From contig JAFYUI010000008.1 in the NCBI GenBank assembly GCA_017549565.1, positions 1-64,000 of the forward strand: a stretch of DNA of 64,000 nucleotides, in the 5' to 3' direction. The translations under genes were made by a program, and so were the position numbers. Positions 1-9,034 of this stretch are shown here, piece by piece. The notes under the pieces are model-generated. The model saw nothing but the letters and a program-made list of their open reading frames with translations, did not search any database and was not told where the DNA came from. How positions within the stretch are numbered: position 1 is the first letter of the stretch; every line of letters starts with the position of its first letter. The DNA comes from Clostridia bacterium (lineage in GTDB: Bacteria; Bacillota; Clostridia; Oscillospirales; Acutalibacteraceae).

Positions 1-111
1 ATTTTAAGAAGCTTAATTTCAGTTACGATTTCTAAAATGAATTTATTATGTATTTAATTGAAATTCAATTTTAAATTGCTTGAATTATAAAAACTTTAAT
101 TACCTTCATCA

Positions 112-159
112 AATAGAAATTTCTTTGATTAGGTGTTGGTAGTTAGAAAAATTTCTATT
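112..159. other. Inverted repeat in AT-rich gene-free start of window
   Basis: Positions 1-213 hold no convincing gene. An 11-bp perfect inverted repeat (112-122 pairing with 149-159, loop of 26 bases) is the only structure I see. It is followed by T-rich sequence at 166-182, so it could be the terminator of a plus-strand gene lying before the window. The long loop makes this uncertain. Confidence 0.3.
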
Positions 160-213
160 CGATGGCTTTTTTTAGCTTTTTTGAAATTTCTTTTATTTTC
201 ACATAAAAAACAC

Positions 214-242
214 TTGATTTTGTTAGTTTTATAATGTATAAT
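214..242 (+). promoter_or_regulatory. Sigma-A promoter of tRNA-Leu
   Basis: TTGATT (214-219), a 17-base spacer, then TATAAT (237-242), 19 bases before the tRNA 5' end. The bases after the -10 box (agcaaagtc) recur after the -10 box of the tRNA-Ser promoter at 35808-35836. Confidence 0.8.
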
Positions 243-261
243 AGCAAAGTCAAGTTAATTT

Positions 262-348
262 GCCGGTGTGATGGAATTGGCAGACGTAGTGGACTCAAAA
301 TCCACCGCTGGCGACAGCGTGCCGGTTCGAGTCCGGCCACCGGCACCA
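262..348 (+). tRNA. tRNA-Leu (anticodon CAA)
   Basis: Acceptor stem GCCGGTG (262-268) pairs with CACCGGC (338-344). The discriminator is A345 and CCA is encoded at 346-348. The anticodon loop CTCAAAA gives anticodon CAA, which reads UUG. A long variable arm (gctggcgacagcgt region) marks a class II tRNA. It is a stand-alone tRNA with its own promoter and terminator. Confidence 0.96.
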
Positions 349-351
349 TTT

Positions 352-395
352 AAGAACCTCAATACGCATATAGCGTGTCGAGGTTCTTCTTTTTA
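352..395 (+). terminator. Intrinsic terminator after tRNA-Leu
   Basis: Stem AAGAACCTC (352-360) pairs with GAGGTTCTT (380-388) and is followed by a T-rich tail (390-395). It sits just 3' of the tRNA. Confidence 0.85.
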
Positions 396-444
396 TGGCT
401 GCTTGAGGAATAAAATATATTGTCCCCACTCTTTTGTTAAAAAT

Positions 445-1056
445 TTAACAATTACTATTTCTCTTTTGGCAATATGGTGCTAATTCAATTCTTACAAAAT
501 ATCCTTTTTCGTGGTGACAAACCGGACATACTTCGGGTACTTTTTCACCGTTATAAATGTGACCACAGTTTAGGCACATCCATTCACATTTAACATCAGA
601 AACAAAAAGTTTATTTTCTTTTAAAAGCTTCCCGAAAAGCTCAAAACGGTTTGCATGCTCTTTTTCAATTTCGGCAATATCTTTAAAGGATGCTGCAACC
701 GCCATCTGCCCTTCCCTTTCGGCTTCTTCGGCAAACGACTTATAAATATCACCATATTCTTCCATTTCATTGTGGTGGGCGTTTTCAAGCAATTCTACGA
801 CCGAATTTGTTACTTCAACAGGATAACCGCCGTCAATTTCAACCGTTTCACCGTTTAAATCGCTTAAATGCTTCATAAATACATTGGCGTGTGCAAGCTC
901 TTGGTTGGCAGTAAGGTTAAATACCGCCTCGATTACATAAAGACCTTGCTTTTTGGCAATTTCGGCTGCAAAGGTATAGCGATTTCGTGCCTGTGATTCA
1001 CCTGCAAAAGCACGCATTAGATTTGTTTTTGTGTTAGATTCATTAAAATTTACCAT
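445..1056 (-). CDS. rbr: Rubrerythrin
   Basis: Non-haem iron peroxidase that reduces hydrogen peroxide in the cytoplasm of anaerobes. The 203-residue protein has an N-terminal ferritin-like four-helix domain with the di-iron ligands visible as GESQARNRY, an ELAH segment and an EKEH segment. A C-terminal rubredoxin-like domain follows, with two CxxC pairs (CLNC and CPVC). This domain order and length are typical of classical rubrerythrins. I chose the ATG at 1056 because AAGGAG precedes it at good spacing. A TTG further upstream at 1107 would extend into the terminator of tyrS. It is monocistronic, lying just downstream of the housekeeping operon terminator. Family assignment is secure. Confidence 0.95.
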   Translation of the reverse strand: MVNFNESNTKTNLMRAFAGESQARNRYTFAAEIAKKQGLYVIEAVFNLTANQELAHANVFMKHLSDLNGETVEIDGGYPVEVTNSVVELLENAHHNEMEEYGDIYKSFAEEAEREGQMAVAASFKDIAEIEKEHANRFELFGKLLKENKLFVSDVKCEWMCLNCGHIYNGEKVPEVCPVCHHEKGYFVRIELAPYCQKRNSNC

Positions 1057-1103
1057 TATAATCAACTCCTTAAAACTATTGTGTCGCCTATATGGTAAAT
1101 TAT

Positions 1104-1132
1104 GCAAAAACCCCCGAAAAATCGGGGGTTTA
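1104..1132 (-). terminator. Terminator of the nusB-tyrS operon
   Basis: Reading on the minus strand, AACCCCCGA pairs with TCGGGGGTT and is followed by TTTTT. It lies directly after the tyrS stop and separates tyrS from rubrerythrin. Confidence 0.9.
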
Positions 1133-1136
1133 AATT

Positions 1137-2360
1137 TTATTTTACGATATATTTATTGTAAATCTTTTTGCCTTTTTTAAGGATGATTTCATTATCAAAA
1201 TCAGCGATTTCTAAAGCGTATGATGGGTCGGTAATTTTTTGGTCGTTAATAGCAACGCCGCCCTGTTGAACAAGGCGTCTTGCTTCGCCGTTAGATGCGG
1301 CAAGACCGGCTTTTACCATCATTGAAAGTACACCAATTTTACCATCAATAAAATCATCATTTGAAAGCTCGGTGGTAGGCATATTTTCGTGTGAGCCCGC
1401 ACCGCCAAACACTGCACGAGCGGTGGTTTGTGCCTTTTCGGCCTCTTCTTCGCCGTGAACAAGCTTTGTAAGCTCATAAGCCAAAATTTCTTTAGCGGTG
1501 TTTAGCTGACTGCCTTCCCATTCGTCCATCTTGTCAATTTCTTCAAGTGGTAAGAATGTAAGCATTCTAATGCATTTTAAAACATCATTGTCGCCAACAT
1601 TACGCCAATATTGATAAAATTCATAAGGTGATGTCTTTTTGGGGTCAAGCCAAACGGCGCCGCTTGCGGTTTTACCCATTTTTTTGCCTTCTGAATTTAA
1701 TAACAAGGTAATGGTCATAGCATAAGCATCCTTGCCAAGCTTTTTACGGATAAGCTCGGTACCGCCAAGCATATTAGACCATTGGTCGTCACCGCCGAAC
1801 TGCATATTACAGCCGTATTCCTTGTAAAGATGATAAAAGTCATAGCTTTGCATTATCATATAGTTAAATTCAAGGAATGAAAGACCTTTTTCCATTCTTT
1901 GCTTATAGCATTCAGCACGAAGCATATTATTAACTGAGAAGCAAGCGCCAACCTCACGCAAAAGCTCAATATAATTAAGCTTTAATAGCCAGTCGGCATT
2001 GTTAACCATTTGGGCTTTGCCTTCGCCAAATTCGATGAATTTGCTCATTTGTTCTTTAAAGCAGTCACAGTTGTGCTGTATTTGTTCAGCTGTCATCATA
2101 GAACGCATATCAGTTCTGCCAGAAGGGTCACCAATATGACCGGTACCGCCACCAATTAAGGCAATGGGCTTGTTGCCCGCCATTTGAAGACGCTTCATAA
2201 GGCAAAGCGCCATAAAGTGACCAACATGCAAGCTGTCAGCAGTGGGGTCAAAGCCAATGTAAAAGGTGGCTTTACCCTCGTTTATGAGGTCACGGATTTC
2301 ATCCTCGTCAGTAACCTGTGCAATAAGGCCACGGGCCACAAGTTCGTCATAAATTTTCAT
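1137..2360 (-). CDS. tyrS: Tyrosyl-tRNA synthetase
   Basis: Charges tRNA-Tyr with tyrosine in the cytoplasm. The 407-residue protein has the class I HIGH signature as HVGH (residues 45-48), the tyrosine/ATP pocket segment QFGGDDQW (187-194) and the KMSKS-type loop as KMGKT (227-231). A C-terminal S4 RNA-binding domain spans about 340-405. Length and order match bacterial TyrRS. The ATG at 2360 has GGAG nine bases upstream, and recN ends only two bases away, so it is the last gene of the ten-gene operon. No T-box leader is visible, as expected for a gene inside an operon. Confidence 0.97.
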   Translation of the reverse strand: MKIYDELVARGLIAQVTDEDEIRDLINEGKATFYIGFDPTADSLHVGHFMALCLMKRLQMAGNKPIALIGGGTGHIGDPSGRTDMRSMMTAEQIQHNCDCFKEQMSKFIEFGEGKAQMVNNADWLLKLNYIELLREVGACFSVNNMLRAECYKQRMEKGLSFLEFNYMIMQSYDFYHLYKEYGCNMQFGGDDQWSNMLGGTELIRKKLGKDAYAMTITLLLNSEGKKMGKTASGAVWLDPKKTSPYEFYQYWRNVGDNDVLKCIRMLTFLPLEEIDKMDEWEGSQLNTAKEILAYELTKLVHGEEEAEKAQTTARAVFGGAGSHENMPTTELSNDDFIDGKIGVLSMMVKAGLAASNGEARRLVQQGGVAINDQKITDPSYALEIADFDNEIILKKGKKIYNKYIVK

Positions 2361-2362
2361 TT

Positions 2363-4012
2363 TTAAATACTCCTATCAATAAGTTCCTTAGCGGAATTAT
2401 ATAAATTTTCAGTCATATCGGTGCCCGACATAATACGGGCAACTTCCCTGATTTTTTCTTCATAAGAAAGCGATTTAACATTTGTAAATGTTCTGCCACC
2501 TTCGGTGGTTTTTTCAATAAGCAAATGCTCGTTTGCATAGGCCGCAATTTGTGCCAAGTGCGTAACACAAATAACCTGTCTGTCGTTTGAAACAATTTTC
2601 AACTGTTTTGCAACCTTATCGGCAGCAAAACCACTTATACCGGTGTCAATTTCGTCAAAAATCATACTGCCGACGGGGTCTTTATCAAGAAGCACGCTTT
2701 TAATTGAAAGCATAACGCGTGATAATTCGCCGCCTGACGCGATTTTATGTAACGGCTTTAGGTTTTCACCTGCGTTTGCCGAAATCATAAATTCAACCAA
2801 ATCAAAGCCACATTTAGCATATTTACCCTTTTTAAAATCAACCGCAAATTTAACATTTGGCATATTAAGCTCTTTCAAAACATCAGTTACCTGTGCTTCA
2901 AATAAAGCCGCCGCAGTTTTGCGTGTTTGTGATAATTCCTCGCCCAAAAATACAAGCCGCTGCTTTGATTCTTCCAAAAGGTTTGAAAGTTCAATTATAC
3001 GCTTGTCCGAAAGGGTTATGTTTTCAAGCTCGGTTTGTGATTTTATTAAATACTGAATAGCATTTTCTTCGCTACCGCCGTATTTTAACACAAGACGGGA
3101 TATATAGTCAAGTCTTTGGTTAATTTCATCCGAATTTAACTGCGAAAAACCTGTATCACTTAAAAATGAGCCAATTTCAGAGCGTAAATCTTCAAGTAAT
3201 GAAATCGCATCGGCCAACTTTTCGTTACTAACTGCCTCAACTGTTAAAAGTTGCTTGTTGGCATTTCTAAGCTGTGTTAATGCACCATCGTTATTATCAT
3301 CGCCAGATAGCAAAAATTCAGCATTTGAAAGCGCTTTATAGGTGGCCTCATAACTGTCGGCAATTTTAAGCTTTGCCTTTAATTCATCGGTTTCCCCTAC
3401 TCTTAATGCCGCATTTTCAATTTCGGCAATTTGATATTTTAAAATATCAATTTTTCTTGCCTTTTCATCCTCATCCATTTCAAGCGATAATAGCTCTTTT
3501 CTAATTGAATTTAATCTTTTAAATTCATCATAATAGCGCTCAATATAGTCACTGTTATTGGCAATGGCATCAATATAAGAAAGATGATTTTCAGGGATTA
3601 AAAGCGCCTGATTATCGTGCTGACCGTGGATATTTATTAAATTGTTAGCAATATCACGAAGATTTGTTGCAGTTACGGGTAGGTTGTTAATTTTTATATA
3701 TCCCTTGCCGTTTAAAGAAAGCTTTCGGGTAATTAAAATATTACCGTCCTCGTCGGGTGAAATGTCATAACCGTTTAAAATTTCAACAGTTTTGTTGTTA
3801 AGGTCACCAAACACAGCCGAAACAACTGCGTTTTCACACCCATTGCGGATTAAATCTTTAGAAACACGCTCACCCAAAACGGCGTTTATGGCATCAATTA
3901 AAATTGATTTACCGGCACCCGTTTCACCTGTAAGCACATTAAAACCCGACTTAAATTCAATATCCGAGCGTTCAATAACTGCTATATTTTCAATGTGAAG
4001 AAATTTAAGCAT
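2363..4012 (-). CDS. recN: DNA repair protein RecN
   Basis: SMC-like ATPase acting early in recombinational double-strand-break repair. Walker A is GETGAGKS (29-36) and Walker B is MIFDEID (450-456), followed by the D-loop region and CVTHLAQIA. The middle third is predicted coiled coil, and 549 residues is the usual RecN length. In Bacillus and Clostridium recN commonly follows argR and precedes spoIVB. Here argR does precede it, but tyrS follows and spoIVB is about 8.7 kb away. Confidence 0.97.
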   Translation of the reverse strand: MLKFLHIENIAVIERSDIEFKSGFNVLTGETGAGKSILIDAINAVLGERVSKDLIRNGCENAVVSAVFGDLNNKTVEILNGYDISPDEDGNILITRKLSLNGKGYIKINNLPVTATNLRDIANNLINIHGQHDNQALLIPENHLSYIDAIANNSDYIERYYDEFKRLNSIRKELLSLEMDEDEKARKIDILKYQIAEIENAALRVGETDELKAKLKIADSYEATYKALSNAEFLLSGDDNNDGALTQLRNANKQLLTVEAVSNEKLADAISLLEDLRSEIGSFLSDTGFSQLNSDEINQRLDYISRLVLKYGGSEENAIQYLIKSQTELENITLSDKRIIELSNLLEESKQRLVFLGEELSQTRKTAAALFEAQVTDVLKELNMPNVKFAVDFKKGKYAKCGFDLVEFMISANAGENLKPLHKIASGGELSRVMLSIKSVLLDKDPVGSMIFDEIDTGISGFAADKVAKQLKIVSNDRQVICVTHLAQIAAYANEHLLIEKTTEGGRTFTNVKSLSYEEKIREVARIMSGTDMTENLYNSAKELIDRSI

Positions 4013-4025
4013 AAATTACCGCCAA

Positions 4026-4475
4026 TTATAAAATATTGTTAATTTTATCAACAAGAATTTGCGAGTGGTGTTCGCTTCGGGTAACAATTATGATGGTATC
4101 ATCGCCTGCAAGCGAGCCGAGCATCATATCGTGAAACATTTCGTCCAAAGCTACACAAGCGCTTGAAGCCATACCTGCGTGGCACTTGATTACAACATTG
4201 TTAACAGCAAAATCAACGCTTATAACCGATTTAACAAACATATCGGCATAATGTGATTTCTCACGCTTAAATCCGCTTAAAGCGGGCGAAATATAACGGT
4301 AATTACCATCGGCATCGTGACTTTTTATAAGGCGTAATTCCTTAATATCGCGTGAAACGGTTGACTGTGTAACATCAAAGCCCAAAGCCAAAAGCTCGGA
4401 TTGTAAATCTTCTTGTGTTACTACAACCTTTCGGGAAATTATATTTAAAATTTCGCGTTGTCTATTGTTTTTCAC
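4026..4475 (-). CDS. argR: Arginine repressor ArgR
   Basis: Arginine-responsive transcription regulator. The N-terminal winged helix has its recognition helix around TQSTVSRDIKEL (36-47). The C-terminal hexamerisation and arginine-binding domain contains GSLAGDDT (120-127). I start it at GTG 4475, where GGAG lies eight bases upstream and the product is 149 residues, the usual ArgR size. The earlier GTG at 4484 overlaps that ribosome binding site. It begins one base after the nadK stop, so it is translated from the same operon mRNA. Confidence 0.95.
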   Translation of the reverse strand: MKNNRQREILNIISRKVVVTQEDLQSELLALGFDVTQSTVSRDIKELRLIKSHDADGNYRYISPALSGFKREKSHYADMFVKSVISVDFAVNNVVIKCHAGMASSACVALDEMFHDMMLGSLAGDDTIIIVTRSEHHSQILVDKINNIL

Positions 4476-4476
4476 A

Positions 4477-5322
4477 CTAAACACTCCTGCTATCTTTAAA
4501 TTTTACTGACATTGTTTTGTAAAACGAACGGTTGCTTAAACGGATAAGCTGAACAAAATTATTTGATTTTGTAATTTTAATTTCGCTATACGGCTTAATG
4601 TTTGCAACCTTACGGCCGTCAACTGTAAGATAAATTTCGGTGCGCTTTTTAGAAAAAGATTTTAAGGTAAGGGTTGTGTCGGCGCTCATTAAAATCGGCT
4701 TTGCCGAAAGCGAGTGCGAACAAATCGGTGTAATGCAAATATTTTCGGTGGATGGGTCAATTATAGGACCGCCTGCCGACATTGAATATGCAGTAGAGCC
4801 GGTCGGAGTTGAAACAATAAGACCGTCGGCTCGGTAGCTTATAGCATCTTTGCCCACAGCAACCGAAATATCAACAATTCGTGAAATAAAACCGCTTGTA
4901 ATAACCGCATCGTTAAGTGCGGTAAATTTACCAACCGACTGCCCGTTTTCCAAAATCTCAACATCAAGCATCATTCGGTTTTCAATGGTATAATCGCCTT
5001 TAATAAGATTCGAAAGAAGATTAAGCTCGTTCTGTTCAATATCGGCAAGATAACCCATTCGCCCTGCATTTATGCCAAGCAACGCTTTTTTGTCAAGGGC
5101 TGCACGCTTTGCATAACGGATAATAGTACCGTCACCGCCAATAGTTATGATAAAATCAGCCAATTTATAAAGTTCTTCTTCGGGGGCATGGTTATAATTA
5201 GGGCTGCAAATGGTGTCAGGCAGATATGCCTCTACCCCTTCGTTTTTTAGAAAAAGCCCTAATTTTTCAACAACATCACTTGCACCGCGTTTGTCTAAAT
5301 TAGGTAAAACAGCAATTTTCAT
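4477..5322 (-). CDS. nadK: NAD kinase
   Basis: Phosphorylates NAD to NADP with ATP or polyphosphate. GGDGT (62-66) is the family signature, NAGRMGYLAD follows the nucleotide-binding core, and the all-beta C-terminal half carries TGSTAYSMSAGGPI. The 281-residue length is normal. AAAGGAGG precedes the ATG. It lies between tlyA and argR in the conserved clostridial order. Confidence 0.96.
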   Translation of the reverse strand: MKIAVLPNLDKRGASDVVEKLGLFLKNEGVEAYLPDTICSPNYNHAPEEELYKLADFIITIGGDGTIIRYAKRAALDKKALLGINAGRMGYLADIEQNELNLLSNLIKGDYTIENRMMLDVEILENGQSVGKFTALNDAVITSGFISRIVDISVAVGKDAISYRADGLIVSTPTGSTAYSMSAGGPIIDPSTENICITPICSHSLSAKPILMSADTTLTLKSFSKKRTEIYLTVDGRKVANIKPYSEIKITKSNNFVQLIRLSNRSFYKTMSVKFKDSRSV

Positions 5323-5323
5323 G

Positions 5324-6133
5324 CTATTCCTCCTTTAAAGAGTTATAAGATTTTTCTACAACCTCTTCAGCCGAAATTTCGCATAAATTTTCAGCTGTTT
5401 CGGTTTTTCTAATGTGACAAAGGTATTCAATATTGCCTTCGGGCCCCTTAATTGGTGAAAAATCAAGACCAAGTAGGGTGAAATTATTTTCATTTATTAA
5501 ATCAACTATTTTGTTAATAACTGCAATGTGAACATTTTTATCCCTTACAACACCCTTTTTGCCGACATTTTCCTTGCCTGCCTCAAACTGTGGCTTAATA
5601 AGGCAAACGGCTTCGCCACCGTCTTTTAAAAGTGTTCGCATTACAGGGAAAATGTGATAAAGCGAAATAAACGAAACATCGACTGATGCAAAGTCAAGTT
5701 CGTCAGGCACTTCGGTTTTGGTCACATAACGAAAGTTTGTGTTTTCTAAATTCACAACACGCTCATCGGTGCGAAGCTTCCAAGCAAGCTGACCACGACC
5801 GACATCTATTGCATAAATTTTAACCGCGCCGTTTTGAAGCATACAGTCGGTAAAACCACCTGTGGATGCGCCAATGTCGGCACAAATTTTATTTTCAAGT
5901 GTAATTGGGAAAACTTGCATTGCTTTTTCAAGTTTTAAACCGCCACGACTAACATATTTAAGGGTTTTTCCCCTTACTTCAATAATATCGTCGGGTTTAA
6001 CGGTGTTCCCCGCTTTGTCGGATTTTTGGTTGTTTACAAACACAATGCCCGACATTATAATTGCCTTTGCTTTTTCACGGCTTTCGGCAAAGCCTTGCTC
6101 AACAAGTGCAACATCTAATCGTATTTTTGGCAT
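5324..6133 (-). CDS. tlyA: TlyA-family rRNA 2'-O-methyltransferase (S4 + FtsJ)
   Basis: Family members methylate ribose 2'-OH groups in 16S and 23S rRNA, and older annotations call them haemolysin A. Residues 1-60 form an S4 RNA-binding domain. From about residue 80 there is an FtsJ/RrmJ Rossmann methyltransferase with the SAM motif GASTGGFTD (88-96). The length of 269 residues is typical. Flanking dxs and nadK in tight spacing is the standard clostridial context. The exact methylation site is not deducible here. Confidence 0.92.
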   Translation of the reverse strand: MPKIRLDVALVEQGFAESREKAKAIIMSGIVFVNNQKSDKAGNTVKPDDIIEVRGKTLKYVSRGGLKLEKAMQVFPITLENKICADIGASTGGFTDCMLQNGAVKIYAIDVGRGQLAWKLRTDERVVNLENTNFRYVTKTEVPDELDFASVDVSFISLYHIFPVMRTLLKDGGEAVCLIKPQFEAGKENVGKKGVVRDKNVHIAVINKIVDLINENNFTLLGLDFSPIKGPEGNIEYLCHIRKTETAENLCEISAEEVVEKSYNSLKEE

Positions 6134-6134
6134 A

Positions 6135-7955
6135 TTAGCTCCTTAACATTGAATTATGGTCTAAACCAATTTTTTCAAGAATTACCTCGGCTTTAGCCAT
6201 AGGTACGAATTCGTTGTTAACTGCGTGAATATTATATTCACCCTTAAAACCGCTTTCAAAAAGCAAAGCCGATAAATGTTCGCCAATGCCACCGCTTTTA
6301 ACGGTTTCTTCATAAAAATCAACCGTTTTAAAGTTTTTAAGCTTTTGCGCCAAATCGTTTGGCAACGGATAAATTTTATTAAGCTTTATAACAGTTAAGC
6401 TGTCGTCTAATTCTTTCGCTTTTAGTGCCTCTGTAAAGGTTCTTCCGTATGAGATAAGCACACGGTCACCCTCACCGCTTAAAACTGTGTAATCGCTCTT
6501 ATAATCGATATTTAAATTAGTTGGAATTTGGCGCCCTCTTGGATACCTGACTGCCTTTACACCATCGGTTAAGGCGGTTAAGTTAATGGTGTAAATCAAT
6601 TCCTCATAATAGGTTGGTGAATAAATTGTTATGTTTGGAATAGATGTAAGGAAAGACACATCAAAAAGGCCCTGGTGAGTTTCGCCATCTTCACCAACAA
6701 CACCTGCCCTGTCTACTAAAAAACAAACAGGCAAATTTGCAATGGCGCAGTCGTGAATAATTTGGTCATAAGCGCGCTGTAAAAACGATGAATAAACTGC
6801 AAAATAGGGTTTCATACCGCCTTTTGCAAGACCTGCGGTAAAGGTTGCAGCGTGTTGCTCGGCAATGCCTACATCAAAAAATCTGTCGGGATATTTTGCC
6901 TCAAATTCCGAAAGCCCTGTACCGCTTGACATAGCGGCAGTAACAGCACAAATTGTGTCATCATTTTCCGCCATTTCACAAAGTGTTCGACCCGCAATGT
7001 CAGAAAAAGTGATTTTACCGCTTGACTTAACACCGTCGTTAATATCAAAGGGTGAAACGCCGTGATAACTGTTTGGGCTGTTTTCGGCCAATTTATATCC
7101 CTTACCCTTTGTTGTTACAACATGCACAACAGTTGGGCGCTGATAGGTCTTTGCGATTTTGAAAAGAGATTCCATATCCTTAACATTGTGCCCGTCAACG
7201 GGACCTAAATAGTTAAAGCCAAACGCTTGGAACAAGTTGTTTCTATAAACAATGCTTTTAAAGGTTTCTTTGATGCGGTAAAAGAATTTATAAAGTGAAT
7301 TACCAATGAAAGGAATATGCTTTAAAAAGCGACCGAAAGCAAATTTAAAGCGGTGGTAACGCGCCTTGTTACGCATTTTGGTAAGACTTTTTGACATACC
7401 ACCAACATTTTGTGAAATAGACATTTCGTTGTCGTTTAAAATAACAATAAAATTGCCGCTATGCTCACCCGCGTGGTTAAGCGCCTCATAAGCCATACCG
7501 CCCGTAAGTGCACCATCGCCGATAATAGCCACTGCCGAGCCATCCTCGCCTTTTAATTTTTTAGCACGGTAAATGCCGTATGCCGCAGATACCGAGTTGC
7601 TGCTGTGACCTGTAATTATAGGGTCGTGCTCGCTTTCACAGGGCTTCATAAAACCCGAAAGACCATTTTCCTGCCTAAGTGTAGAAAAGTCTTCAAAACG
7701 GCCGGTTAAAAGCTTGTGTGTATAGCATTGGTGACCAACATCAAAAATTATTGCGTCCTTAGGCGAATCAAAAGCGCGGTGAACGGCAACAGTTAATTCA
7801 ACAGCACCTAAATTAGCAGCCAAATGCCCACCATTTTTAGAAACGGTGGTTATAATACAGTCACGAATTTCACCGCAAAGTTGGTTAATTTCGTTATCGT
7901 TAAAATTTTTAATGTCGTTGGGTGACTTAATATTATTTAAAATTTCGTATTCCAA
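6135..7955 (-). CDS. dxs: 1-deoxy-D-xylulose-5-phosphate synthase
   Basis: First enzyme of the MEP isoprenoid pathway, condensing pyruvate and glyceraldehyde 3-phosphate with thiamine diphosphate. The ThDP/Mg motif GDGALTGG...N is at about 146-180, GPVDGHN follows, and the pyrimidine-binding and C-terminal transketolase domains are complete. I place the start at TTG 7955, because AAAGGA lies nine bases upstream. An in-frame TTG at 7985 would overlap ispA and has no good ribosome site. It is paired with ispA, so isoprenoid precursor supply and chain elongation share one transcript. Confidence 0.96.
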   Translation of the reverse strand: MEYEILNNIKSPNDIKNFNDNEINQLCGEIRDCIITTVSKNGGHLAANLGAVELTVAVHRAFDSPKDAIIFDVGHQCYTHKLLTGRFEDFSTLRQENGLSGFMKPCESEHDPIITGHSSNSVSAAYGIYRAKKLKGEDGSAVAIIGDGALTGGMAYEALNHAGEHSGNFIVILNDNEMSISQNVGGMSKSLTKMRNKARYHRFKFAFGRFLKHIPFIGNSLYKFFYRIKETFKSIVYRNNLFQAFGFNYLGPVDGHNVKDMESLFKIAKTYQRPTVVHVVTTKGKGYKLAENSPNSYHGVSPFDINDGVKSSGKITFSDIAGRTLCEMAENDDTICAVTAAMSSGTGLSEFEAKYPDRFFDVGIAEQHAATFTAGLAKGGMKPYFAVYSSFLQRAYDQIIHDCAIANLPVCFLVDRAGVVGEDGETHQGLFDVSFLTSIPNITIYSPTYYEELIYTINLTALTDGVKAVRYPRGRQIPTNLNIDYKSDYTVLSGEGDRVLISYGRTFTEALKAKELDDSLTVIKLNKIYPLPNDLAQKLKNFKTVDFYEETVKSGGIGEHLSALLFESGFKGEYNIHAVNNEFVPMAKAEVILEKIGLDHNSMLRS

Positions 7956-7968
7956 AATAACAAGTCCT

Positions 7969-8844
7969 TTAAAAATTTCTGTCAAGTAAATAGTATGTTA
8001 ACGCTCTTATATTTTCAGTATCCCCGTCAAAGCTATCGATAATGCTTATGGCTTCATCGGTCAGCTTTTTGGCGGTTTCTTTTGCACCATCTAAACCAAG
8101 AAGTGTTACAAAGGTGGTTTTATCATTCTTTTCATCACTGCCTATTGGCTTGCCAAGAAGTGCAGCATCGGCGGTTTTGTCAAGTATGTCGTCAATAATT
8201 TGAAAAGCAAGACCAACCTTTTGTGCAAATAAATCGGCTTTTTCAACCGCTTCATCATTTGGGTTTGCGGTGTATGTGCCGATAATTGCCGCTGCCCTTA
8301 AAAGACAGCCGGTTTTTAAAGCGTACATATTGCAAAGCGCATCAATATCGGGTGGGTTTTTAATAAATGAAAGGTCAACCACCTGACCGCCAAGCATACC
8401 GCTTATTCCCGCCATTTCCGAAAGGGTTGAAACTGCTTTAATTTTTGCCATATCGGTTGTATTGGCATTTGCACAAACCTTAAACGCTTCGGTCAAAAGA
8501 CCGTCACCCGCCAAAAGTGCCATATCTTCCGAAAAAGCAATGTGGCAAGATGGTTTACCACGGCGCATGTCATCATTGTCCATACAGGGCAAATCATCGT
8601 GAATAAGCGAATAGGTATGAATCATTTCAAGGGCTATCGCAAAATCTAAAACATCCTCTGCCTTGCCGCCGAAAAGCTTACAAAATTCCATCATAATAAT
8701 GGGGCGAATACGCTTACCGCCAAGCTTTAAGCTGTATCTTGCCGCTTTTATAACATCGTTATAAGCCAAATCGGTTTCGGGCAAAAGCTCGTCAATGCGG
8801 TTTTCAATTAAAGGTTTATAAAAATCAAAAATTTTATTAACCAT
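7969..8844 (-). CDS. ispA: Polyprenyl diphosphate synthase (farnesyl/geranyl type)
   Basis: Elongates DMAPP with IPP to short-chain prenyl diphosphates. GGKRIRP (42-48), the first aspartate-rich motif DDLPCMD (83-89) and the second, DDILD (218-222), are all intact. The length of 291 residues matches bacterial IspA. The start overlaps the xseB stop by 8 bp, which suggests translational coupling. Whether the product is C15 or C20 cannot be read safely from sequence. Confidence 0.95.
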   Translation of the reverse strand: MVNKIFDFYKPLIENRIDELLPETDLAYNDVIKAARYSLKLGGKRIRPIIMMEFCKLFGGKAEDVLDFAIALEMIHTYSLIHDDLPCMDNDDMRRGKPSCHIAFSEDMALLAGDGLLTEAFKVCANANTTDMAKIKAVSTLSEMAGISGMLGGQVVDLSFIKNPPDIDALCNMYALKTGCLLRAAAIIGTYTANPNDEAVEKADLFAQKVGLAFQIIDDILDKTADAALLGKPIGSDEKNDKTTFVTLLGLDGAKETAKKLTDEAISIIDSFDGDTENIRALTYYLLDRNF

Positions 8845-9034
8845 TTTCGGCCTCGCATTCGGTTAAGGTTTTAATTTTGCGTTCAGCATTTTCTAAAATT
8901 TTACGGCATCTGTCAGAAAGATTAACGCCCTTTTCAAAAAGCAAAATTGCTTCATCAAGTGAAATGTCGCTGCTTTCAAGCTTTGACACAATATCTTCAA
9001 GTTCTTTTAAAGAGGTTTCAAAATTGTTTTCCAT
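8837..9034 (-). CDS. xseB: Exodeoxyribonuclease VII small subunit
   Basis: Small helical subunit of the single-strand-specific exonuclease VII. At 65 residues with the conserved pattern FETSLKELEDIV...LE...LDEAI..FEKGV.L...C, it matches the family closely. It directly follows xseA (the stop of xseA abuts its start) and overlaps ispA. Confidence 0.95.
   Translation of the reverse strand: MENNFETSLKELEDIVSKLESSDISLDEAILLFEKGVNLSDRCRKILENAERKIKTLTECEAENG

Noticed and set aside
268..483. Open plus-strand frame overlapping tRNA-Leu
   Set aside because: It starts inside the tRNA and continues through its terminator into the end of rubrerythrin, with no ribosome site.
1056..1107. N-terminal extension of rubrerythrin to a TTG at 1107
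   Set aside because: It would begin in the tyrS terminator. The ATG at 1056 has an ideal AAGGAG and the usual rubrerythrin N-terminus.
2643..3056. Plus-strand open frames opposite recN, addB and other long genes
   Set aside because: They mirror the strongly coding minus strand, lack ribosome sites and show no recognisable domains.
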